DNA of 64,000 nucleotides, taken from assembly GCF_014649115.1 (NCBI RefSeq), contig NZ_BMSK01000010.1, forward strand, positions 62,001 to 126,000, in the 5' to 3' direction. A program made the translations under genes and the position numbers. The notes under the pieces are model-generated. The model saw only the letters and a program-made list of their open reading frames with translations. It was not told the origin of the DNA and did no database searches. Shown piece after piece: positions 32,951 through 41,558 of the stretch. The first letter of the stretch is position 1. Every line of letters begins with the position of its first letter. The stretch is from Streptomyces eurythermus. Lineage in GTDB: Bacteria; Actinomycetota; Actinomycetes; Streptomycetales; Streptomycetaceae.

Positions 32951-35900
32951 TCACCGCGTGGGCAGCAGTCGTCCCACGGCCTGCTCCAGGCGGGGCAGTG
33001 ACCGCTGGCCCGCGAGGGCCAGGGCGATCGCGGCCACGACGCCCGCCCACGCGAACGGGCCGAGCGGGGTGCAGCCGAACGCGCGGCTGAGGACCGGGGT
33101 CTGGACCACGGCGACGAGCGCCAGCGCGGAGCCCAGCGAGGTGATTTGCACCAGCCGGCTGTCCCGCCGGTCGAGCAGGGTCTGCACCAGCTGGGTGCCG
33201 ACCACCCCGCACAGGGCCATGGTGCTGGAGCGGCGGGCGGTGCCCGGGGTGAAGCGGCCGATCAGCCAGGCCGTGACCGCGCCCAGACAGGTGGTCAGCG
33301 CCCGGTGCCGGATCTGCCGCAGCAGCGGGGCGCCCAGCACCGCGGAGGCGTCCTCCGGCGACCCGCTCCGCGCCCGGACCATGCCCTGACCGTCCTCCTT
33401 CTCCGTCACCGCCACGGCCATCGACGGGAAGAGGTCGGTGAACAGGTTCACCATCAGCATCTGCCGGGTGGACAGCGGCGCCCGCCCGGACAGCAGGGTC
33501 CCGATGATGCCGAAGCCGACCTCGCCCGCGTTGCCGCCGATCAGGATGGCGATGGCGTCGGCCACGCTGTGCCACAGGGCGCGGCCCTCGCCCACCGCGT
33601 CGACCAGAACCGTCAGATCGTCGTCGGTCAGCACGATGTCCGCCGCGTTGCGGGCGGCGGCCGAGCCCCGGGCGCTGATGCCGACGCCGATGTCCGCCGC
33701 GCGGATCGCCGCCGCGTCGTTGGCGCCGTCGCCGACCATGCCGACCACCCGGCCCGCGTCCCGCAGCGCCTCCACCACCTGGAGCTTCTGCTCCGGGGCC
33801 ACCCGGGCCACCACACCCGCGTCGCGCAGCATCCGGGCCCGGGCGGCCCGGTCGGCGGCGGCCAGCTCGTCGCCGGTGACCACCACCGTGTCCGCGGGCC
33901 AACCCAGGTCGGTGGCGATGGCCCGCGCGGTCTGCGGATGGTCGCCGGTGAGCATCACCGGTCGTACGCCCGCCCCGTTGAGCGCGTCCACCAGTGCCGT
34001 GGAGGTCACGCGCGGTACGTCGGACAGCGCCAGCAGGCCGATGAACTCCAGGTTCTCCAGCGGCCGTTCGAGGGCCTCGTCCTCCCGCTCGGCGGCGTCG
34101 AGGCGCCGTTCGGCCACCGCGAGCACCCGCAGCCCGTCCCCCGCCAGCGCGTGGGCGGTGTCGGCGGCGTGTTCCGGCAGCCCGGCGCAGGCGGGCAGGA
34201 CGGTCTCGGGGGCGCCCTTGACCACCAGCACGGGCGGGCCGTCCCCGGCGCGGCCGACGGCGGCGGCGTATCCGCGCGCGGCCTCGAACGGCAGGTCGGC
34301 GATCCGGGCCCAGTCCGGGTCGGGCGGGGCCGCGTCGAGCACGGCCTCGTCGGTGGCGTGCACCGGCCGGCCGGAGCCGCCGTCCGGCTGCGGACAGGCC
34401 CGCGCGGCGGCCCGTACGATCTCCTCCGCGCCGGGGTCGGCCACGGCGTGGATCCCGCCCCCGGTGTCGGCGGTGCGCACCAGGCGCAGCCGGTTCTCGG
34501 TGAGCGTGCCGGTCTTGTCGAAGCAGATGGTGTCCATGCGGCCCAGCGCCTCCAGGGTGCGCGGGGTGCGCACCAGGACTCCGCCCCGGCTCAGCCGGCG
34601 GGCCGCGGCCAGCTGGGCGACCGTCGCCACCAGCGGCAGCCCTTCCGGTACGGCGGCCACGGCCACCGCGACCCCGCCGCTGACCGCCTCCCGGATCGGG
34701 GTGCCGCGCAGCAGCGCCAGGCCGGTCACCGCGGCGCCGCCCCCCAGGGTCAGCGGCAGCGCCTTGCGGCTCAGTTCCTGGAGCCGGGCCTGTACTCCGC
34801 CGGCCGGGGGCGTGCGCGCGGCGAGGTGGACGGCGCGGGCGGCCTCGGTGCGGTCGCCGGTGTCGACCACGACGGCCCGGGCCTCCCCCGCCACCACCGT
34901 CGTCCCTTCGAAGACCATGCAGCGCCGGTCGGCCACGGCGGCGTGCGGGGTGGGGTCGGTCTGCTTCTCCACCGGCAGCGACTCGCCGGTGAGCGCGGAC
35001 TCGTCCACCTCCAGGCCCTCCTGCCACAGCAGCCGGGCGTCGGCGGGCACCACGTCGTCCGTCTTCAGCTGGATCACGTGGCCGGGCCGCAGCCGGCCGG
35101 CCTCCACGGTGCGGGGGCCGCCGGCCGGGGCCTCGGCCTGCGGCGGCACCAGGCGGGCCTTCTGCTTCTGTTCCGCGACGAGTCCGGACAGCGCCCGTTC
35201 CGCCCGTAGCCGCTGGAGGCCGCCGACCAGGGCGTTCAGGTCCAGGGCGCCGACGACGAGCAGCGCGTCCACGACCGAGCCGAGGATCGCCGACGCCGCC
35301 GAGCCGACGGCCAGCACGGGAGTGAGCGGGTCCTGCAGTTCGCTCCGGACGGCCCGGCCGAGCCGGTAGGACCAGCGGGCGGGCGCGGCGGCCGGGTGCC
35401 CGGTGACGCTCTTGGCCGCCTTGCGCACCCGGGTGGTCAGCGCGTCGGCCCCGGTCTCGGCGGCCGGTTCCCGGGCCAGCCGGTCCCGGGCCTCGTCCGC
35501 GTCCAGCTCGTGCCAGTGCACCCGGGGGCGCGGGTGCGGGGTGCGGGCCGCCGCCACGCCGAGCGCGGCGCGCACCCCGGACAGCAGCGCGGAGGCGGCG
35601 CCCGCGTCGACCGGCGCGTGCCGCAGCCCCGGCAGCACGGCCCGGCGGCCCCTGCCGCCACCGGACTCGCCGACGGCGACCAGCAGCCCGGACAGCGCGG
35701 CGCCGGAGCGGGCCAGCGTCTGGGCCCGGCGGCCGACCCGGCGGGCGGCCGGGATCGCGGTCAGGACCCGCCACACATCGGGCAGGCCGTGCAGGGCGAG
35801 CAGGTCCGCGCCCCAGACGACCGCGCCGTTCCGGTCGCTCAGGGCGAGGGCGATGTCGGCGGCGCGCAGGGCGGCCAGGACGTCGTGTTCGCCGGCCGTG

Positions 35901-37255
35901 CGCACCCGCGCGACCACCAGGACGGCGCCCTCCTCGCCACGCGCCTCGTACACCACGTCGTCCAGCGGCCGGCGGGCGTCGACGACCTGGTCGGCGAGGC
36001 CGGTGAAGTCCTCCAACGCCGGATCGTCCACGAGGACGACCCGCAGTCCGGCCCGGCGGGCCGCGTCCAGCACCGGTTCGGCCCACGGGTCCGGCTCGCC
36101 GTCCTCGGTGCGCAGCGCGCCGGGGTGCAGTACGACGGTGCCGGCCATCTCCAGCTGGCGCAGCCGCTCGGGGGCGCGGACCAGTACGCCGGTGCGGGCC
36201 AGCGCGCCGGAGAGTACGGCGTGGAAGGCGGCCGGGCCGTAGCGGGCGGCCTTCGGGGAGCCGGCCAGCACCGCCTCCGCCGCCTCGGCGGTGTCGTGCT
36301 TGACCAGCAGGGTGGCCGCCGCGCCCAGCACGCTGCCGGCGGAGGCGTGGGCGGCGTACTCCTGGGCCGGGGAGACACGCAGCGGGGGGCGGGGCGGGCC
36401 GTCCGGGGCGAGGCTGACCCGCTGCGGAGCGCACAGCCGGTCGTGCACCGCGTCGAAGGCGGCCGAGCGGGCCACCGTCTCGGCCACCTGGCAGGCGCGC
36501 AGCACGCCGTCGAGCACCAGCGAGGTGGGGCTCTGCCCGGCGCCGTGCACGGCCGCGTTGGCGCAGGCCAGCGCGAGGTCCATGCCGGAGTCGCCGAGGC
36601 GGGCGCGCAGCCGGTCGCGGAAGCGCGGGTTCTCCCGCAGCAGGGTCACGACGGCGGTCACCATCCGGGGGGAGGGCGGCAGCCGCAGGGTGTAGGCGGT
36701 CAGGGCCACGGCGATGCCGACGGCGTCGGCGGCGAGCGTGGCCGCGGCGGCGCGCACCCCGGCCGGGTCGGCCGGGTGCGTGGTCTCGGCGTCGTCGCCG
36801 CCGGCCAGCGCCAGGCCGTGCCGTTCGGCCAGGTCCGCGGCGTGCGCCAGGACCCGGTCGGCGGCCTCTTCGCCGGTCGCGGTCACCACCAGGCGGGCGA
36901 GCCCCTGGTCCCAGTAGGCGACGAGCACCTCGGGATGTTCCCGCAGCGCCTCGGCCACCCGGCGCGCCAGGTGCGCGGTGCCGCCGGCGCGCCGCGCCTG
37001 GTCCCGCTCCAGGGGGCGTACGGCCAGATGGGCGCGGGCGCCGGAGCGCCAGTGGGTACCGGCGCCGGGGAACGCGTTGCGGGCCACCCGGGCGACCCGG
37101 GCCGCGGTGTCCGCGCCGCGCACACCGGCGCGCGCGGTACTCGCGGCGGCACCGGCGGCCATGCCGACCGCCGGTGCCGCCGCCCGCGCGAGCAGGCGTG
37201 GTGCCGCGGGCAGCAGCCGTACGGCGGCTGTCGGCGCCGTCAGCAGTCCGGCCAC
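32951..37255 (-). CDS. Giant CtpI-like P-type cation ATPase with pseudo-ATPase N-terminal half
   Basis: A 1434-residue P-type ATPase, much longer than the usual 700-950. The C-terminal half has every catalytic motif: TGES, PEGLP in the membrane, the phosphorylated Asp at about residue 913 in CFDKTGTLTEN, GDHPQTARAIA, and GDGANDAAAIRAADIGVGIS. The N-terminal half (about 340-510) is a recognisable but broken copy: GVLVRAPERLRQLE followed by LHPGALRTE where DKTGTLTEN belongs, then AADIALALSDRNGAVVWGADLL. The size and layout match mycobacterial CtpI. The ion is unknown. GTG at 37255 follows AGGAGG, 9 bp after the upstream small gene. Confidence 0.9.
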   Translation of the reverse strand: MAGLLTAPTAAVRLLPAAPRLLARAAAPAVGMAAGAAASTARAGVRGADTAARVARVARNAFPGAGTHWRSGARAHLAVRPLERDQARRAGGTAHLARRVAEALREHPEVLVAYWDQGLARLVVTATGEEAADRVLAHAADLAERHGLALAGGDDAETTHPADPAGVRAAAATLAADAVGIAVALTAYTLRLPPSPRMVTAVVTLLRENPRFRDRLRARLGDSGMDLALACANAAVHGAGQSPTSLVLDGVLRACQVAETVARSAAFDAVHDRLCAPQRVSLAPDGPPRPPLRVSPAQEYAAHASAGSVLGAAATLLVKHDTAEAAEAVLAGSPKAARYGPAAFHAVLSGALARTGVLVRAPERLRQLEMAGTVVLHPGALRTEDGEPDPWAEPVLDAARRAGLRVVLVDDPALEDFTGLADQVVDARRPLDDVVYEARGEEGAVLVVARVRTAGEHDVLAALRAADIALALSDRNGAVVWGADLLALHGLPDVWRVLTAIPAARRVGRRAQTLARSGAALSGLLVAVGESGGGRGRRAVLPGLRHAPVDAGAASALLSGVRAALGVAAARTPHPRPRVHWHELDADEARDRLAREPAAETGADALTTRVRKAAKSVTGHPAAAPARWSYRLGRAVRSELQDPLTPVLAVGSAASAILGSVVDALLVVGALDLNALVGGLQRLRAERALSGLVAEQKQKARLVPPQAEAPAGGPRTVEAGRLRPGHVIQLKTDDVVPADARLLWQEGLEVDESALTGESLPVEKQTDPTPHAAVADRRCMVFEGTTVVAGEARAVVVDTGDRTEAARAVHLAARTPPAGGVQARLQELSRKALPLTLGGGAAVTGLALLRGTPIREAVSGGVAVAVAAVPEGLPLVATVAQLAAARRLSRGGVLVRTPRTLEALGRMDTICFDKTGTLTENRLRLVRTADTGGGIHAVADPGAEEIVRAAARACPQPDGGSGRPVHATDEAVLDAAPPDPDWARIADLPFEAARGYAAAVGRAGDGPPVLVVKGAPETVLPACAGLPEHAADTAHALAGDGLRVLAVAERRLDAAEREDEALERPLENLEFIGLLALSDVPRVTSTALVDALNGAGVRPVMLTGDHPQTARAIATDLGWPADTVVVTGDELAAADRAARARMLRDAGVVARVAPEQKLQVVEALRDAGRVVGMVGDGANDAAAIRAADIGVGISARGSAAARNAADIVLTDDDLTVLVDAVGEGRALWHSVADAIAILIGGNAGEVGFGIIGTLLSGRAPLSTRQMLMVNLFTDLFPSMAVAVTEKEDGQGMVRARSGSPEDASAVLGAPLLRQIRHRALTTCLGAVTAWLIGRFTPGTARRSSTMALCGVVGTQLVQTLLDRRDSRLVQITSLGSALALVAVVQTPVLSRAFGCTPLGPFAWAGVVAAIALALAGQRSLPRLEQAVGRLLPTR

Positions 37256-37264
37256 CTCGGCCTC

Positions 37265-37807
37265 CTAGAGTGTGGTGCGGTCGGGCCGGGCGGTCGGCCC
37301 GAGCGGGCCCGAGGACGTCCTGGCCCCGGACGTCCCGGCGCCGTGGCCGGCTGCGGGCGGCCCGGGCGCCTGGGTGTGTCCCGTTCCCTTGGCGCGCCCG
37401 GGGGCATGACCGGCCGCGTGGCTCCCGCTGCCACCCGGCGCGCCCTCGACCGCCTGGTCGTGTCCGGCGCCGGACCTGAGGGCCGCGGTGCCGAGGTCGT
37501 GTGCGGGCTCCGGGCGCTGTGTGACGGCCTCCGCGCCCCGCGCCGGCTGGTCGGGCCGGGGCTGGGTGAGCCAGGCCACCGCCGCGCCGGTGAGCGCCAC
37601 GGGCCACTCCACCACGCCCGCCACGCCGAGCACCCCGGCGCCCGTGTACACCGCCATGCGCCGCCCGCGGGGCGAGACCGCGCCGATCTTGTCGAGTGTC
37701 CCCTCGGCGGCCCTGCCCACCGTTCCGGCGCCGGGCACCCTGCGCAGGACCGAGGCGGCGCCGCGCAGGGGCGCCGTGAGGACCGACGACGACTTCTGCT
37801 CAGCCAT
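37265..37807 (-). CDS. Small membrane protein preceding the P-type ATPase
   Basis: A 180-residue protein with one or two hydrophobic segments (VYTGAGVLGVAGVVEWPVALTGAAVAWLTQ, about 53-82) and a long disordered Gly/Ala/Pro/His-rich tail (about 83-180, GHAPGRAKGTGHTQAPGP). It has a strong SD (GAGGAG) and stops 9 bp before the ATPase GTG, so they form an operon. No family recognised; an accessory or assembly role for the ATPase is inferred from position. Confidence 0.75.
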   Translation of the reverse strand: MAEQKSSSVLTAPLRGAASVLRRVPGAGTVGRAAEGTLDKIGAVSPRGRRMAVYTGAGVLGVAGVVEWPVALTGAAVAWLTQPRPDQPARGAEAVTQRPEPAHDLGTAALRSGAGHDQAVEGAPGGSGSHAAGHAPGRAKGTGHTQAPGPPAAGHGAGTSGARTSSGPLGPTARPDRTTL

Positions 37808-38056
37808 GACTCTCCTCGGGGGTGAGATCGCCTTACGTGCCCACCGAGTGCCCGCGACCGCGCTGGTCATCCCCTCTTTCCCGGGGGGACGCCCGCTGCT
37901 ACCAGGAAACCTCTCGGGCCCGTGCGACGCCACCCTCCCCGCCCGCCGGGATGGCCGCCGCCGGGGGGCTCGCGCGCTGCGCCGAGGGGGCGTGCGGTGG
38001 GCGCGCCCTGCGCCGAGGGGGCATTCTCGCGGGCCGGAAAAGCACTGCGCGACCCG
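37808..38056. other. Intergenic region between ATPase operon and pectate lyase
   Basis: No gene seen. It holds the likely start region of the ATPase operon and a direct repeat, CTGCGCCGAGGGGGC, at 37977-37991 and 38009-38023 (approximate). Confidence 0.4.
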
Positions 38057-38085
38057 TTGACTAGAAAGCGCTTGCATCCTACGGT
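38057..38085 (+). promoter_or_regulatory. Pectate lyase promoter with LacI-type operator in the spacer
   Basis: TTGACT (38057-38062), 17-bp spacer, TACGGT (38080-38085): a good vegetative promoter. The spacer contains GAAAGCGCTTGC (38064-38075), with the perfect AAGCGCTT core and central CG of LacI-family sites. A bound repressor would occlude RNA polymerase. Confidence 0.75.
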
Positions 38086-38224
38086 CCGTTCATCAGCGTG
38101 ACCGTCCGGCACGCAAGGCAGCCGTACGGTCCACGCGACCCCCCAACCGTGTTCCACATGACGCGCGTGGTTCACGTACGTAACCCCCACAGAGCAGCAC
38201 CCACGGAAGAAGGCATTTCGGGAC

Positions 38225-39013
38225 ATGACCTCATCAGCGACCTCGCGCGGTCTGCTCGGCGGACTCGCCACGCTCGGCCTTACGCTTGGCATGCTCATGA
38301 CCTCCGGAGCGCCGGCGGACGCGGCCACCTGGCCGACCCCGAACGGCAGCCAGGCGGTCTCCTCCACCATCTCGGTGTCCGGCACCAAGGACTACGGGAT
38401 GAAGCGGCTGTACGGCAGCGGCGACCTCGGCAGCGACGGCCAGGACGAGGACCAGGGGCCCCTGCTGGAACTGGCCCCCGGCACGGTCCTCAAGAACGTC
38501 GTCATCGGCTCCCCCGCCGCCGACGGCGTCCACTGCCTCGGCAGCTGCACGCTGCAGAACGTCTGGTGGGAGGACGTCGGCGAGGACGCGGCCACCTTCC
38601 TCGGCTCCTCGTCGTCCAACGTCTACACCGTCAGCGGCGGCGGGGCGAAAGAGGCGAGCGACAAGGTGTTCCAGTTCAACGGCGCCGGCACGCTGAACGT
38701 CTCGAACTTCGCGGTGAAGAACTTCGGCACGTTCGCCCGCTCCTGCGGCAACTGCAAGACCCAGTACAAGCGGACGATCAACCTCAGCGGCATCGAGGCG
38801 ACCTACAAGGGCAACAAGCTCGTCGGCATCAACACCAACTACGGCGACAGCGCGACCCTGCGGAACATCACCATCGTCGGCGACACCAGCAAGAAGATCG
38901 TTCCCTGCCAGAAGTACATCGGCAACAACACCGGCGCCGAACCGACCACCAACGGCTCGGGCCCGGACGCCACCTACTGCAAGTACTCCAGCTCGGACAT
39001 CACCTACAAGTGA
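38225..39013 (+). CDS. Secreted PL3-family pectate lyase
   Basis: A 262-residue extracellular enzyme cleaving polygalacturonate by beta-elimination. Signal peptide 1 to about 34 (SGAPADAATWP). The PL3 parallel beta-helix pattern is clear: LLELAPGTVLKNVVIGSPAADGVHCLG, CTLQNVWWEDVGEDAATFLG, FQFNGAGTLNVSNFAVKNFGTFARSCGNC and NTNYGDSATLRNITIVGD (motifs). Cysteines CLGSC and CGNC are as in the family. Promoter and operator are at 38057-38085; the 140-nt leader is unexplained. A terminator follows. Confidence 0.93.
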   Translation: MTSSATSRGLLGGLATLGLTLGMLMTSGAPADAATWPTPNGSQAVSSTISVSGTKDYGMKRLYGSGDLGSDGQDEDQGPLLELAPGTVLKNVVIGSPAADGVHCLGSCTLQNVWWEDVGEDAATFLGSSSSNVYTVSGGGAKEASDKVFQFNGAGTLNVSNFAVKNFGTFARSCGNCKTQYKRTINLSGIEATYKGNKLVGINTNYGDSATLRNITIVGDTSKKIVPCQKYIGNNTGAEPTTNGSGPDATYCKYSSSDITYK

Positions 39014-39021
39014 GCCCCGGG

Positions 39022-39051
39022 GGCCGGGCCGCCGACGGCGGCGGCCCGGCC
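39022..39051. terminator. Bidirectional terminator pectate lyase/benE
   Basis: Perfect 12-bp stem GGCCGGGCCGCC / GGCGGCCCGGCC with a 6-nt loop between the two convergent stop codons. Confidence 0.75.
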
Positions 39052-39056
39052 GCAGG

Positions 39057-40577
39057 TCAGGCGCCCGCCGTCCGCCCACGCCGGCGCCCGGACAGGACGA
39101 GGTGGGCGGCGACGCCGAGGACGAGACCCCAGAAGGCGGAACCGATGCCGAACAGGGTGACGCCGGAGGCGGTGGCCAGGAACGTGATCAGCGCGGCCTC
39201 GCGGTCCTTCTCCTCCTTGACCGCGCCGGTGAGTCCCCCGGCGAGCGCCCCGAACAGGGCGACACCGGCGACGGCGGCGACCAGTTCCCCGGGCAGCCCG
39301 GCGAAGAAGGCCACCAGCGTCGATCCGAAGGAGCCGATCAGCACGTAGCAGGCGCCGCAGGAGACACCCGCCACATACCGCCGCCGCGGATCTGGGTGCG
39401 CCTCCGGGCCGGTGCAGATCGCGGCGGTGATCGCGGCCAGGTTGACCGCGTGCGACCCGAAGGGGGCGAGCACGGTGGAGGCCACTCCGGTGGTGCCGAT
39501 GAGCAGCCGGTCCCCGGGCCGGTAACCGGAGGCGGAGAGCACCGCCATGCCCGGGGCGTTCTGCGAGGCCAGGGTGGCCACGATCAGCGGCACGGCGATG
39601 CCGACGAGCGAGGCGAGGGAGAACTCCGGGGCGGTCAGCACCGGCCGGGCCAGCTCGATCGCGTGGAGGCGGACGTGCAGCCGCGAGGTCGCCGCGCTGC
39701 CGACCACCCCCGCGGCGAGCGCGACGAGCACGGCGTACCGGGGCAGCAGCCGCTTGGCCAGGAGGTAGGCGAGCAGCACGGATCCGGCGATGACCGGCGC
39801 CGTCTTCAGCGAAGTGAAGACATGGGTGCCGAAGCCGAACAGGATGCCCGCCAGCATCGCCGAGACCACCGCCGCCGGCACCTGGCGCATCAGCCATCCG
39901 AAGACCCCGGTCAGCCCGATCAGCGTGATGACGGCACCGGTGATCAGGAACGCGCCGACGGCTTCGGCGTACGGGTACGCGCCGAGGCTCGTCACCAGCA
40001 GCGCCGCGCCCGGTGTCGACCAGGCGGTGATGACCGGCATCCGGGTGCGCAGGCTCAGCCCGATGCAGGTCAGGCCGCTGCCCAGGGAGATCGCCCACAC
40101 CCAGGAAGTGGTCCGCGCGGGATCGAGGTGTCCGGCCGAGGCCGCCGCGAGCACGATGACCAGTGTCCCGGAGTAGGAGACGACGACGGCCACGAAGCCC
40201 GCCAGCACGGCGGACAGCGACGCGTCCCGCAGCAGCCGGGGCCGGCCGTGCGGTTCCGGTACTGCGGCCGGCGGCTCGACCGGTTGCCCGGCAGGGCTGG
40301 CGTGGGGTTCCGGTTCCCCGGCAGGGCTGGCGTGGGGTTCCGGTTCCCCGGCAGGGCTGGCGTCGGGTTCCGGTTCCCCGGTCGGCCGCTCGGCTGGTCG
40401 CCTGGCAGGGCGGGCGTGCGGTCCCGGTCCCGGTCCCCCGGCAGACCGACCCTGCGGTCCCGGTCCCCCGGCTGACCGGCCGTGCGATTCCGGTTCCCCG
40501 GCCGGCCGCTCGGCCGGTTTCCGGGCAGGGGAGTCGGCGGCGGGCGGGGTGTCCGTCTCGGGGGACTCGGGGCTCAA
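39057..40577 (-). CDS. BenE-family benzoate/H+ symporter with repetitive N-terminal tail
   Basis: A 506-residue protein. The membrane domain (about 110-506) is BenE-like: LSAVLAGFVAVVVSYSGTLVIVL, WSTPGAALLVTSLGAYPY, TLASQNAPGMAVLSASGYRP and GSHAVNLAAITAAICTGPEAHPDP (motif). The first 110 residues are disordered, built from 10-residue repeats such as GEPEPHASPA. The start is TTG at 40577, chosen because GGAGGAAG lies 5 nt upstream and earlier codons read through the opposing reading of paaX. Transports benzoate or similar aromatic acids, or purine-like compounds (inference). Confidence 0.85.
   Translation of the reverse strand: MSPESPETDTPPAADSPARKPAERPAGEPESHGRSAGGPGPQGRSAGGPGPGPHARPARRPAERPTGEPEPDASPAGEPEPHASPAGEPEPHASPAGQPVEPPAAVPEPHGRPRLLRDASLSAVLAGFVAVVVSYSGTLVIVLAAASAGHLDPARTTSWVWAISLGSGLTCIGLSLRTRMPVITAWSTPGAALLVTSLGAYPYAEAVGAFLITGAVITLIGLTGVFGWLMRQVPAAVVSAMLAGILFGFGTHVFTSLKTAPVIAGSVLLAYLLAKRLLPRYAVLVALAAGVVGSAATSRLHVRLHAIELARPVLTAPEFSLASLVGIAVPLIVATLASQNAPGMAVLSASGYRPGDRLLIGTTGVASTVLAPFGSHAVNLAAITAAICTGPEAHPDPRRRYVAGVSCGACYVLIGSFGSTLVAFFAGLPGELVAAVAGVALFGALAGGLTGAVKEEKDREAALITFLATASGVTLFGIGSAFWGLVLGVAAHLVLSGRRRGRTAGA
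40291..40380. repeat. Three 30-bp tandem repeats inside benE
   Basis: Unit starts GCAGGGCTGGCGTGGGGTTC and ends CGGTTCCCCG; copies at 40291, 40321 and 40351 differ by one base. At least two more diverged 30-bp units lie at about 40441-40500. In frame they encode the GEPEPHASPA decapeptide. Confidence 0.95.
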
Positions 40578-40719
40578 CTGTCTTCCTCCGCAGCCCGTTT
40601 CGGGCCTGTTCCAGGTCGGCGACGGCCTCGACCGTACAGCGGTGTCCGAGGAGGGATGCCACGGGGGACCCCACGCCCGCCTCACGACGTGGAGACCTGT
40701 CACCGCACGCGCTCCTCCG

Positions 40720-41487
40720 CTACGCCCCGCGCACCCCAAGCCCCGCGCCGAGGTCCCGTCGATAACCGGCGTACGCCGTGCGCAGTTCCTCCCCCGGCCA
40801 GTCGGCGGGGAGCAGGGCGGGCGGCAGGACGGGGTCGGTGAGCAGATGGCGGACGGCCGCCGCGTAGGCGGTGAACCGGTCGGCCGGGCGGTCCGCTCGG
40901 GCCGCCCGGGCGAGCAGGGAGCGCGCGCCGGCCGCCCAATCGGCCAGCGGCCACAGCCGGGCGGCCAGCTCACCCGGCGGCTCGTCGGGACGGGCCGTGT
41001 ACGTCAGCGCCACCCGGTGCACCTCGGCGGGCAGCGGCCGGTCGAGGTTGGCCGGGCGCAGCCACACGCCCTCGCGCAGTTCGGCCAGGCGCAGGGCGGT
41101 CAGCCGGGCGCGCAGGTCGGCGCGTTCGGCGGGGCCGCGCCCGGTCGCCGTGATCACCACCATCTCCCAGTCACCGTGCCACGCGCGCGTGCGCGGCCGT
41201 AGCGCGTCGTCCTGCCGCCGCTGCCGCTCCAGCAGCCGGTCGCTGAGCCGGTAGACGGCGTCCGTGCGCCGCAGGTCCCCGGCGGCCACCATCCGGCTCA
41301 GCGCGGCCCGCAGCGTGGAGCCGCCGATCCCGAACGGCTCCACGAGCCGGACCAGGTCCCGCACCGGCAGCTCCGGCGGGTGCACGCCGAGGAGCAGGCT
41401 CAGCACCACCGACCGGGCGGACAGGGGTCGCAGGGCCGCCGGTTCCGGCACCGGCCGGTCCGGCTCCGCCGGGACGTTCACGCACAT
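40720..41487 (-). CDS. PaaX-family transcriptional repressor
   Basis: A 255-residue regulator with the PaaX layout: N-terminal winged helix (ARSVVLSLLLGVHPPELPVRDLVRLVEPFGIGGSTLRAALSRMVAAGDL), middle domain around WHGDWEMVVITATGR, and a C-terminal domain (DPVLPPALLPADWPG). PaaX repressors respond to phenylacetyl-CoA or another acyl-CoA. It is divergent from an acyl-CoA dehydrogenase, which is the likely target and whose substrate family would suit an acyl-CoA signal. Confidence 0.93.
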   Translation of the reverse strand: MCVNVPAEPDRPVPEPAALRPLSARSVVLSLLLGVHPPELPVRDLVRLVEPFGIGGSTLRAALSRMVAAGDLRRTDAVYRLSDRLLERQRRQDDALRPRTRAWHGDWEMVVITATGRGPAERADLRARLTALRLAELREGVWLRPANLDRPLPAEVHRVALTYTARPDEPPGELAARLWPLADWAAGARSLLARAARADRPADRFTAYAAAVRHLLTDPVLPPALLPADWPGEELRTAYAGYRRDLGAGLGVRGA

Positions 41488-41492
41488 GGACC

Positions 41493-41551
41493 CGTACTGT
41501 ACGTGCGCCTGCTTGTTGCAGCATTGCTACGGCCGCACGGAGAGTGCAACA
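41493..41551. promoter_or_regulatory. Operator region between paaX-like gene and acyl-CoA dehydrogenase
   Basis: CGTAC-T-GTACG (41493-41503) and a wider inverted repeat TGTTGCA (41514-41520) / TGCAACA (41545-41551). TGCAGCAT and TGCAACAT also form direct repeats. Likely binding sites for the PaaX-type protein. Confidence 0.55.
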
Positions 41552-41558
41552 TGCTCGT

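Noticed and set aside
32907..37607. A 1566-codon open frame antisense-phased to the P-type ATPase
   Set aside because: It is another frame of the same strand with low-complexity Arg/Gly/Pro composition, a normal by-product of very high GC third positions.
40291..40380. Possible CRISPR array
   Set aside because: 30-bp units have no spacers and are in frame inside benE.
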